Source: Siderastrea siderea
Taxonomy: Eukaryota; Cnidaria; Anthozoa; Scleractinia; Rhizangiidae
Assembly (NCBI GenBank): GCA_964030785.1
Contig: OZ034975.1
Location: forward strand, 46,588,569-46,652,568
Length of the DNA: 64,000 nt
Reading direction: 5' to 3'
The notes under the pieces are model-generated. The model saw only the letters and a list, made by a program, of their open reading frames with translations, was not told the DNA's origin and did not search any database. Position 1 is the stretch's first letter. Each line of letters begins with the position of its first letter. Position numbers and translations under genes: made by a program. Below are positions 21,609 to 32,443 of this stretch, one piece after another.

Positions 21609-24318
21609 TCAGGTAAGACGTTGCTTATGCAGTGCCATTTGTTCACTATTTTAGGGGACTTAGTCACACTTTTATCCCTGGTTTTGTTTCTGAGTTTAAA
21701 TTAGTTGCCAATTCTTGCAATACAACTTCCCATATACCGAAATTGTTAATCAAAACCTAATAGAATTATTCTTCTTGGGACGCATAAAGGGCCGGGCCGT
21801 TTACCGTTCTTGAGTCACAACGCACGAAAGCTATATGCTAACCTACCGCTCTATTTTCTTTTCTTCTCTTAATGCAAACGTTTCTAGTTAGCATCTCTAT
21901 CATTGAAACACTATTTTTGATTAAATAAAGTCAATGAGAGGTTTTACCAGTTCCTTTATTCTACGAGGCGTGTGAACAGAGTTAACCTTCACTACAAAAA
22001 ATCTTACGCTGGACATGTTCGTTATTGCAGAATACACTAGTCCTGACCCCATCAGGGCGAATAATGCAGAAATTATTCTCTTACATGATAAACTAGAGTC
22101 AGAGGGACTTGCTTAAATATATTATTTTGCTCAAGGAAATGATAGATTGCATTCTGCCATGGACTAATCTGTCCATTCTTGTAACATAGGAAACGGAGTT
22201 ATGTACACAAAATCAGTTAGCGTTTGTCTTGCTGTTTTTGTTGTTGTTGTTGTTGTTTTATAATCAGTTGAAGTATCCGTTCCGTTATTACAACCAGTTC
22301 TTTTTCTAAAAGCTATGACAGTTCACGACGATGGGATAAATCGAAAATAGAGTCAAGAGATTCTCGAATATCGAAACTCGTTAGTTACTTTTAGCCGCCA
22401 TTGTACATTCAGTCGTCGAAAATCTTGTCAGAGGTTAAAGAATTTTTTCTTTTTTTCCACAGCTTTTAAGACGATCTACAGTTACAAGGTTGATAACAAA
22501 TGGGAAATCCTGAAGGAATTTGAGACCAAATGTTAAAGACATTAAGACTGTAGTGATTTTGTAGATGCAATAATTTGTTCTGCTTCATGGTTCCAAGTGC
22601 GTTTCATTCTTTAATGGAAAATAGAACATAACAATCTATAACTGAAAAAGAAAAGCTTTTACGCAAGTATATAACAGTACATTAAAAATAACTCGCAAAA
22701 TCAAACATGACGTTATGTCTAGAAATGCGTGACAACCGGCGCACGAGGTGTGAGAGATCAAGTTCTGTTTTCTCTATACCCTACGGTCCTTTTTGCTCCT
22801 CCCCTCTATGCTATTGTAGAATTGACATTCTTTGTTTGTGAGTCACCTGGAGCCCCCACGCAAGGAAGACAAACAAGCACTCATGAGCTTTTGATGGCAA
22901 ATACTTTACCAAGAAACGTTTCTAGCGAGGATAAGCGTCGACATTTTAAGTTGTTATAAAATCGTAGGCTTACTTGCATAACAAGCTGATTATTGTGAGA
23001 CGTGAGCTACTGTTTTTGTGGCAAAGCCAAGAAGTATGCGTTGCACAATCTAACTATTAAGTTAACATAATACACGGCGGCCTAGGAGAGATCTCCATCG
23101 CTTTACCGTCTCAGGCAAAAGCATATGTCAGTTACAAACTTCACTTGTTAATCATTTCTTTTGAACGGAACTCTCTTTGATTCCCACTGAAACAGAGTTT
23201 CAAAACCTGCATTACAGAATGTTTCACTCCAATGAGCAAAACCAAACTGTGCAGAGGTACGTCCAAAAGGTATTGCAAAACATATGGAAATTTAGTGCTA
23301 AAATTGAAAAGGTTGATTGCGAATAAGACGACGTTAACATTCAGGGAAAACGACTGACTGAATAATCAACTGCCGAGATCACAGGAACACTAACTACCCC
23401 TTTCCACCTCAAACTCAACAACAGGCGTACTAATTGTGAAAAATGCAATGCATCTACAACACTCTCTACTAAAAGCGTCGCGCATTTAATATTTTAGTCT
23501 TAACACACACCTAGAGGATAAAGACTAAAAGAAATCGTACCTCTGAATGTCAAAGCCAACGAAAAAATGACGCTCTCCCACATTCAAGGTGCGTGTACCA
23601 CAACTAACACAGCAAACACTATAAACTATCATTGTATTTCATATGAGCAACAAACTCCGCATCTATTTAGAAATTTCCACGTCGCTTAAATAGGAACAGA
23701 CGACCATTAAACATGACGTTCGAGGTACAGGGAAAAGCTATTGGTCTAATGTCACAGGGAGTGCTTTCATTTCCAGCTCCGATTGGATGCAAAATCAGAC
23801 CACAGGCGGCAGGAACGTATAAAGGCAAGCCTAGTATTGTGCCCAGATCTCTTTTGAGCGATGTAGAACAGCGCAGGGCCGCTGAGCCTTTCCCAGAATT
23901 CTTTACTGTTCTCGTTATGATTTTCCGTGGACTTTAACAATAGTCGGTCGAACTCGAAATGAAAACGTACTAAAATGTAACGAACAACTTCTGTACAATT
24001 TTCATTCTGTACTATCAGTGAAAACCGTACTAAAGCCACGGCACAGGAAGTACAAGATGGACAGGTTTTTTTTTTTTTTTTTTTTTAATGAACAGGCGCG
24101 TGTTTTACGTCGTGGTGCGCTTTTTATAGATTCTTCATAATTTTCAAATGCTACTATGGGTAACACTCCATTTAACGAGGGGAAACTCATTGGCAAGCGA
24201 GAAAGTGACTCACTAAACAGGGAGCACAGACGGTAATAAGGCAGAGACACTTCATGCCTTGTTTTGCGAGTGGTACGTACTTCTTTTGCTTCTATCATGC
24301 TCCTACTGTTCTTGTAGG

Positions 24319-24360
24319 CTTGAAAATTGTAACTGTTGAACCACTCTAAAGCTTAAAAGG
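24319..24360 (+). pseudogene. Possible orphan third exon of a family copy
   Basis: A pyrimidine-rich tract ending 'cttgtag' is followed by an open stretch reading G-L-K-I-V-T-V-E-P-L and then TAA in phase 1. A strong donor (GTAAGT) follows about 10 nt later. This stop-then-donor layout is the hallmark of the array. No matching first or second exon was found just upstream, so it may be a relic or chance. Confidence 0.3.
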
Positions 24361-25479
24361 TAAGTCCTTTCATTTCAAGTTTAGAATTTAACGTTCTACA
24401 CATTCAGTAACTTGGAAGGCGCCTGAGATATTAAAAATTGACCAATATTAGAAATCCCGATCATACGTTTCTAATTCTATAAGCATTTACGTTATAAGAG
24501 TGATGATTACGGATTTTCAACTGTCTCTAAACTTAACCCTCCCTCCAACACAACTTTCAAAATTAACCGGATTTTGGCAATGTATTTAACTACTACACCA
24601 TTCAAATCCTCTACGCCTAAATGGTGGTACAGTTCTTTTGAACTCTCTCCATGGTTGCCAAGTGTGTTGTTTGTGAACGGATCACGCAAATAATGGCTTC
24701 AACGCTTGTACGCAAGGGTTGATTTTCCCTGACATTAGGCTGACTAAAAGATGGTGAGGTTACCATTTAGATCACACAGTGATCGAGTCTTCTAGAGCAT
24801 CCTAATGAAACAGTACAACCCCAAGCAGCCATATATTCTGCGAGAAACATTATCCATTAAGACTCCACGCATGTCTGAAGCATGAAGGGCTCCAGTTAAG
24901 CATACAACATTTAACAATTAACACTATCAACTGATGACGTTCGATTTATTGACTGAAAATAACTTTCGCCAACATTGTCGAAATTAAAACCACAGCATCA
25001 ACAGTGGCCGTTTTCAAGACTTCTCTTACCAAGGCGATCACACTAGACAGACTAATTATAGCAAAGAATATTATAACATTTTTAAGACATACAACGAGAG
25101 AAGTAAACCATACAGTAGGGGGTATACCACCAGATAGGCATCTTAAGTAACATTTAAAGAGTTATAAAATTTAAACATGAAGGGTAAACACTATTTGAAT
25201 ACCAACTGAGCCTACAAGTTCACTATACCCACTCTGATTTCTGTAGCATGAAGTGACTGAGACTATAACATCCACCCTGTATGGAACGCTAATCAGTGGC
25301 AAGATAGCAATCATCGCACGAATCAAAAAGTCCAATGTTAACTCAGAAGTGATGGCATTTACAGCCAACTTTAAATCTCAACTAATTTAATGCAGAGTAC
25401 GTTTAAGAGCAATTAATTAACGTTAAGAAAGCGATAAGTTAGCGTGTTGAAACAATTCTGTTGCCTTGACTCCAAATAG

Positions 25480-25945
25480 TGTAGATGCGCTTTAGGGTTT
25501 CATTCAAAGACTCAATTCAAACAAAGACTCAATTTAAACCTGGGACAGCACAATAAATAGCACCACAGGAAAGTACTGCTCAGTAGCTTTCACTTGAGTG
25601 GTCACACTTTAGATTTCATCCACAGCCTCAAAAGTTAGAACCACCTTGGACAGCAAAGTAAACAGTATGGAAAGTATTGCTTAGTAGACTTTAATTTAAA
25701 CGGTCACACTTAAGGATTTTTTCCCACAGACTCGAACGTTAGAACCACTTTGTACTGCATAATAAACAGTACAAAAGGAAAGTACTACTCAGTAGCTTTT
25801 ATTCGAGCAGCTACACAGACGCAAAAGCTAAAACCACCTCGTACAGCATAATACACACTACGTGTCACGGCAAAGTAATGTGCAATATCTGTCAGTCGAA
25901 AGGTGGCACTTAAGGATTTGGCCATCCACACGAACACGTTAGGCG
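25480..25945 (+). repeat. Diverged 106-bp satellite units
   Basis: About four units with 'gaaagtactgctcagtagct', 'gtcacactttagatttcatc', 'aaagttagaaccacc' and 'cataataaacagtac'. They lie between paralog 10 and the divergent copy at 26463. Confidence 0.75.
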
Positions 25946-26230
25946 CAGATTTATTAACCAAGGATAGCTTCTGGGAATGAAAAAGTTAAATGTGATAAGG
26001 TATGTTGCTTAAACAGGCTTCAAGACTTCACGCATGGAGAGTAGGAAAGTAGTATGAGAGAGACAGTACAAGATATTGATAAGAGAAATCAACAAGGGAC
26101 ACCCCCACAAAACAACAAGGGCCAAAACATGCGACCAATATTACTTGAGAGACAAAAGCGTGTTACATTTGGGATTCCCCCAAAGGAAAAGGCTGTTATA
26201 ATTGGCTAAGAGCGAGAAAGTGTCTAGTCA

Positions 26231-27373
26231 ATGACAGGATTTAACGATAACATAAAGAGAGTGAAAACAAAAGTAAGGTTCACAGAATACATGCAGACGT
26301 ACAAGAAAGGAAACAGAGCAAAATAAAACAGGGAGCAAACAAATTTGGCACTTGGAAGGAGCCTTCTCAACAAAAAATAAGAGGAACTATATTGGCAAAG
26401 TCAGCTATTGTCACCTGACAAGAATATGGACAGAACGAATGACAAAGCAACAGAACATTCAGTATGCAGTGAAAGAAGAAAAGGAACGCCTTTCCAAAGA
26501 ATTGTGATTGCTTGCCCTGATAATCATATCATTGTGGTCAAACGTTTCATAAGCGGAGGTAAGAAGCTAGTTTAACTCAAAGTAAAAGACTTAACCCTCT
26601 TAAGAATACCTCAGGATAAAGTAAGTAGTGTGTAAACTTTCTGAAATGAAATAAAAATTAAAAGCACAACAAGAATATTCTGCAACAGCCTTAATTTGAA
26701 TGAGTAAACTTAAATTGGCCAAATGGCACCACAAAAAAAGACTTCTCAATAGTTTCCACTTGAATAATAACACTTTATGACTTCAGACTCAAAAGTAAGA
26801 ACCACCTCAACCAGCATAATAAACGTCACCTTAGGAAAGTATTGCTCAACAGAACCCACTTTATTGGTTACACTAAGGATTTTACCCATGGACCCACTAA
26901 AAACCTCTTGTAGAGCATGCAGTTGAGACTACACGAAATTACTCTGCTTGTTAGCTTTCAATTGAATGGACACACCTTAGGATTTCATCCACAGATTCAA
27001 AAGTTATAACCACATTGTGCAGTACAACAAACAGTACCACAGGAAAGTACTGCTCAATAGCTTTCACATGAATGGTCACACCTTAGGATTTCATCCACAG
27101 ACTCAAAAGTTAGAACCACCTTGTACAGATTAATAAACAGTACCACAAGAATTTCCTTATAAACAGCGTTCATGTGAGCGGCCGCACTTCAGGATTTTTA
27201 CCAAGTGAACACATTCTCAAGAAAGTACCACACTTACTGACACTTTGACTCCAGGAGGGAAGCAGTTAATGACAATGATTCAACACTCGAGTATAAATTA
27301 TTTTTTATTTTTCACAGAAGTCAAAGTTGAAGGCGGGAGACTTTTAGCTGTTGAAAACAAGGGAGGACACTAA
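26231..27373 (+). pseudogene. Divergent or decaying eleventh family copy
   Basis: Exon 2 can be read at 26463-26558. It is 96 nt like the copy at 17988, phase 1 on both sides, with 'RIVIACPDNHIIVVKRFISGG'-type sequence that keeps the strand, turn, basic strand and Gly-Gly donor. Exon 3 is 27318-27373, opening EVKVEGG and ending GGH before TAA. A GTAAGT donor follows 5 nt later, as in the other copies. The first exon is the problem. An ATG at 26231 opens M-T-G-F-N-D like other copies and stays open for about 30 codons, but no donor in the correct phase follows. I did not find a terminal 3' UTR exon. It may still be expressed with an exon 1 I missed. Confidence 0.42.
26690..27165 (+). repeat. 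106-bp satellite units in intron 2 of the eleventh copy
   Basis: At least four units, the last two well conserved ('ggaaagtactgctcaatagc', 'ttaggatttcatccacagac'). The earlier ones are decayed. Confidence 0.75.
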
Positions 27374-28671
27374 AACAGGTAAGTTTGTAGGTTTTTGTTA
27401 TTTGTTAAAGATTAAATGAAACGGAAAGCAAACAGGAATATCATCAGACAATAGTTATGCAATTTTAGTCAAAATTCCTGTGATGCAATCAATGAATTCA
27501 CTCCGAGATAGTTCCATCTGACCAAACATCTTAATTACTTTGGTTGAGTTGCTGTATACAAAATCTCAGTCTGTGAAAACGAAAGGTGTAGAATACGGGA
27601 TCTGAACAAAGCACAGTCAAGCTTTAATTATCGAGATCTCGGTTATCTGGACTCTATGTCAGGACCACCAAAACTTTGCTCTGATATTCTAATTACTCTA
27701 ATAATGTTAATGAGTTATGATTCCGGAAAAGTTAGTAGATAGTGAATTTAACGAACTTATTTCAGAAGATTATAAATAAGTTTTGTACCATAAATAGCTA
27801 ATAGTTTTTGCTCAATTAAAATTTTTCCTCATGATTTATCTATGTTTAAAACATATTTTTCCTGTTTTTTGATAATGTGAATTCTTGACCATTCAAGCTA
27901 TTTTTATATTAGCATTTCCCAGTGAATTCAGATATTTAAGGTTTGACTGTAAGTGAAGAAATCTGGGTTGCTCAAAACAAAAGTGTGTGTTGAAGAACAT
28001 CAGAAGTTGCCATAGAACATTACGTCTATTCAATAAAGTTGCAGATGTTCTGCACTGGAAATACGCGTACGCCCCTTGTGGAAATAAGCTTTTAGTATTA
28101 TATCATGGTTGATGGGGCAAGCGTGTCTGAAAAAAGTTTACCTACCTCGTCAATAAAATAGTGGAGATGAGAAACAAGAGAGATGTGGAAAGAGTAACCT
28201 TGAAACTAAACGGCATAAATAGCTAAGCAGGATAAAAATATTAAGTATTTCAGTAGTCAAACTTCTGCCCTTCCACACTCCTGTCAAACACCCTGCTACA
28301 GATCCTCAAGTGCAGCAGGCTATTCACTGCCAAGCTCAAACATCAATTCTCCTTTCTCAATCCTATACTCTTCTTTCACCTTTCCACCTGAGAATTTGGA
28401 AGTTCATACGTCATGGTCAACCCCTAAGGTCAGTATAGGGTTTTGGGGGTACGATATACATTAGAGAGAGGGTAAATATTAGCTTTATAGTAAGACTCCC
28501 AGGCCTGCAAAATAAAATTCTAGAATTCCAGGACTATCCAGGTATTCCATGATCCGTTCAAACCCTGAGAAATGTAAAATTTCTGGCTTACAGAACACAA
28601 CGTTCTTTCCCTATTTTCAGGGTAGTTTTTGGGCATGTTTCTAACCCCTGGCCAAGCCGGATGAAATATAT

Positions 28672-29575
28672 TTTGCAGTACTTTCTTGCGACTTCATTTA
28701 TTATGCTGTACAAGTTGGTTCTAATTTCTGAGTCTGTGTATGAAATCCCTAAGCAGCTACTGAGCAGCACTTTCCTGTAGTACTGTTTATTGTGCTGTAC
28801 AAGGTGGTTCTAACTTTTGAGTCTGTGGATGAAACCCTAAAGTGTGACCATTCAAATGAAAGCTACTGAGCAGTACTTTCCTGTGGTACTGTTTGTTATG
28901 CTGTACAAGGTGGTTCTAACTTTTGAGTCTGTGGATGAAATCCTAAAGTGTGACCATTCAAATGAAAGCTACTGAGCAGTACTTTCCTGTGGTGCTGTTT
29001 ACTATGCTGTACAAGGTGATTCTAACTTTTGAGTCTGTGGATGAAATCCTAAAGTGTAACCATTCAAATGAAAGCTACTGAGCAGTACTTTCCTGTGGTG
29101 CTGTTTATTATGCTGTACAAGGTGGTTCCAACTTTTGAGTCTGTAGATGAAATCCTAAAGTATGACCATTCAAATGAAAGCTACTGAGCAGTACTTTCCT
29201 GTGGTACTGTTTGTTATGCTGTACAAGGTGGTTCTAACTTTTGAGTCTGTGGATGAAATCCTAAAGTGTGACCATTCAAATGAAAGCTACTGAGCAGTAC
29301 TTTCCTGTGGTGCTGTTTACTATGCTGTACAAGGTGATTCTAACTTTTGAGTCTGTGGATGAAATCCTAAAGTGTGACCATTCAAATGAAAGCTACTGAG
29401 CAGTACTTTCCTGTGGTGCTGTTTACTATGCTGTACAAGGTGATTCTAACTTTTGAGTCTGTGGCTGAAATCCTAAAGTGTAACCATTCAAATGAAAGCT
29501 ACTGAGCAGTACTTTCCTGTGGTGCTCTTTATTATGCTGTACAAGGTGTTCTAACTTTTGAGTTTTAGATGTGAC
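28672..29575 (-). repeat. Homogeneous 106-bp satellite array
   Basis: The word 'aatgaaagctactgagcagt' starts at 28855, 28961, 29067, 29173, 29279, 29385 and 29491, an exact 106-bp period. About eight units differ at only a few positions. Variants at 'gtactgtttgttatg', 'gtgctgtttactatg' and 'gtgctgtttattatg' recur in order, suggesting a higher-order repeat. The orientation is opposite to the other arrays in this window. Confidence 0.93.
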
Positions 29576-30085
29576 CACTCAAAATAAAAGCCTCTCAAAC
29601 AGTAAATTCCTGTGATGGTACTTTCCTCTTCCTTTTCAATATCTTTTATGCACGTCATAGAGGTGTCCACTTAAAAATACATCATATTATTGTCAAAATA
29701 ATGGTTCCTTTATGTGGAGAGGTAAATTAATTTTTGACAACATTTTGCTTTGGAGCCCTAATGTACTTGCAGGGAAAAGAGTACTCAAGCATAAAAAAAC
29801 TGCAGTATGCCTAATACTTAGGGGTCTACAATTAACAATTTTGGCCTTTTTTGTGGGTCGGGTAGAAGGGAGTGAATTTGGAACACGGTAAATGTGGGTA
29901 TTAAGATAAAGTTGTATGCATATTTTGTCTTCGCCAGTCAGGTATTTTCATGATTCTTAAATTAATTAACATTTATTTAACAATTATTCGCTGAAGGCGA
30001 AGTGAATATTGTGGAATAATCCCCGAGACGAAGTTGAGGGGATTATTCCACATATTCGCTGAGCCTGAGGAGAATAATATTGTTT

Positions 30086-30557
30086 TAGTATAATTGCTCA
30101 GGTGATCATCATAGCAAATGTATTTTCTTTTTTTCTTTTCTCCAGAAACATCAAAAATCGTGCGGTGGCCATTTTGAAAAGTAGTGCTTCAGTATTATAA
30201 TCACCTCGCGCAGGGTGATTATAGAGAGGATATTACACGACGGCGCGAAGATATAAATTTTATTTTCGAGTGGTATAAACAATATTTTACGAACAAGCGC
30301 AGCGAGTGAGTGAAATATTGGTTTTTACCACGAGAAAATAAAATTCAAATCTTCAAGCCGCCATGTTCTTTTTACTATATAGACAAGAGTGTTTTTGCAC
30401 AAACAACAGTGTAAAAGCGGGAAATGGCGTGTATGAACATTATGAGTGGTATATTTTCCACTAAAACACTCTTGTCTATATAATAAAGCAAGATATGATG
30501 TAGTCCTTGACCAATCAGTGTGTGCACTTCTCTATAATCACCTGAACAATTATACTA
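30086..30557. mobile_element. MITE with 24-bp terminal inverted repeats
   Basis: The left end reads 'tagtataattgctcaggtga'. The right end is its near-perfect inverse ('cacctgaacaattatacta'). The 472-bp interior contains two more hairpins: 30255-30350 around an 'attttattttcgagtggtat' arm, and 30372-30482 around a 'tatatagacaagagtgtttt' arm. There is no coding capacity, so it is a non-autonomous DNA transposon. Just outside, 29985-30060 holds another short inverted repeat around 'ggaataatcccc'. Confidence 0.75.
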
Positions 30558-30734
30558 AATACAAATAAAGGAAATATTAGTTAGATAATAATATTGTTAT
30601 CATTTTTAAGGTGGGCACCTCTACCATGCACATAAGAAAACATTGAAAGGGAAAACGAGGTGAATGGCAAATGTTATCCCAAGTTTGAGTAGACAATTAG
30701 AGCACACAAAAACCCTCTTCAAATGTTTGGTATA

Positions 30735-31410
30735 GACACCCAACACCACCACAGGAAAGTACTGCTCAGCAACTTTCATTTGAATGGTCACACTTTGGGA
30801 TCTCATCCACAGACTCAGAACTTGGAACTACAGCATACAGTGTAACAAACAGTACTACAGGAAAGTGCTGCTCAATAGCTTTCACTTGAATGGTCACACT
30901 TCAGGATTTTATGCACAGTCTCGAAAGAGAGAACCACCACACCATATACAGTATAATAACAGTACCACAGGAAGCATTTTGATCCCCAGACTCAGTCACA
31001 CTTAAGGATTTCATCCACAGATGCAGAATTTAGTGTACACCATAATAAACAGCTCCACCGGAAAGTAAAAGTACTTCTTAAATGCTTTCATTTGAGTGGT
31101 CACACTTTCGGATTTCATCCACAGACTCAGAAGTAAGAACCACCTCATATAGCACAATAAACAGCAGCACAGGTGGGGAAAGCACTGCTCAGTAGCTTTC
31201 ACTTTAAGGATTTGGAAAAGTAGTGTACAGCATAATAAACATCACCACAGGAAAGTACAGCTCAAATGCTTTCACTTCAATGGTCACACTGTAGCATTTC
31301 ATGCACGGACTCAGAAGTTAGAACCACAGCATATAGTATAATGAACAGTACTACAGGAAAGTGCTGCAAAAAAGCTTTCACTTGAATGGTCACACTTCAG
31401 GATTTTATGC
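30735..31410 (+). repeat. 106-bp satellite units, plus orientation
   Basis: About six units with 'gaaagtactgctcagcaact', 'gaatggtcacacttt' and 'catccacagactcag'. A G/C-tract-rich, apparently inserted segment follows (31420-31700), then one more decayed unit near 31720-31810. Confidence 0.75.
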
Positions 31411-31419
31411 ACAGAATTG

Positions 31420-31715
31420 AAAGAGAAAACCACCATATGCTGTATAAGGCACCTCCTGGGAGGATGGGGGAGACTACCCCTGGGGAATTTGACATTTTTA
31501 GGGAAGCCAGAGTCAAAGTCCCCACCCCCGGACAACTCATGAATGTCAAATTTCAGCCCCCCCCCCCCCCACCCCCAGAATTACTTTGTCTCTGAAAGTC
31601 AAATGTTTGGGGCACCATGTATGTTCAAAATCCTTACCCAGGGGGCAGCCTTGTATGTCAAGATCCCAGGGGTAGCCCACACCCCCCCCCCCACCACCCT
31701 GGGGCTTAACATTTA
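31420..31715. mobile_element. Insertion rich in poly-C tracts within the satellite
   Basis: This stretch interrupts the satellite and contains C runs at about 31557-31570 and 31681-31692, plus G runs. It looks like the poly-G/poly-C MITEs elsewhere in the window (37.36 and 42.09 kb), but I cannot define clean ends. Confidence 0.35.
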
Positions 31716-31869
31716 TAGGTGCATGAAAACAGTAGCACAGGGAAGTATTGATCAGTGGCATCTGTTTAATTTTGATCCACAGACTCAAAAGTTTTTAGAA
31801 CCACACATGACTCAACGACATTTATTTCATGGTGCTGTGCTCTTATTTGTAAGAAAATTCCACAACTAG

Positions 31870-32401
31870 CATTGAAAGTGAAAGGCAGTTAGTAAAAAGT
31901 GTTGATAAAACCTGGTAAAACTTTAAGTGTTGATCTTGACATTGCAAAGGTTGATAAAACCTAGAGAAATAGTATTTCAAGTTATATCCAGAAATTATCT
32001 TTCCTCCGAAGCAATGACAATCTTACACTCATTCTCAACACCTCTCTGTTTAACAATGTATTGACACTGTAAGAAGAAATGAGATTCTGATCATGCCGAG
32101 GGATTTAAGGTCACTGCTAGTAGACTCTTTCTAGATGGACAAGTGACCTTATCATAGGAACAACTAGGGTCTATAAGACTGAAATGAGCAAAAGAGCCCA
32201 GAGCAAACTGGAATAGAGCCACGAAATAGGAAATTATCATAGCTTTATTATTTTTCTGCTTCTGGCATGGTCCAGATGGATTGAAACATATAATCAGATT
32301 GGCTACACAAGCAGCAGACAGCTTGGTTTTCATCTAAACCAACTCATAACATTAACACTTTTGTATTTTCGTGGTTATAAAAAGTAATAATCTATTGACC
32401 C

Positions 32402-32443
<42 letters not shown>

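Larger units (their letters stand above)
22600..26230. other. Interval after paralog 10 with possible family relics
   Basis: No complete gene. A possible orphan third exon is listed at 24319-24360. An open frame at 23713-23934 begins like a family first exon (MTFEVQG), but the rest does not align. A 21-base T run lies at 24066-24086. Satellite units occupy 25480-25945. Confidence 0.4.

Noticed and set aside
23713..23937. Open frame starting MTFEVQG, considered as a family first exon
   Set aside because: Only the first few residues resemble the family, the required donor would be GC rather than GT, and no exon 2 follows.
28672..29575. Regularly spaced repeats that could be mistaken for a CRISPR array
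   Set aside because: The whole 106-bp period is repeated, with no unique spacers, and the context is an animal genome. It is a satellite.
31311..31869. Pro/Gly-rich open frames on both strands
   Set aside because: They are translations of poly-C and satellite sequence.
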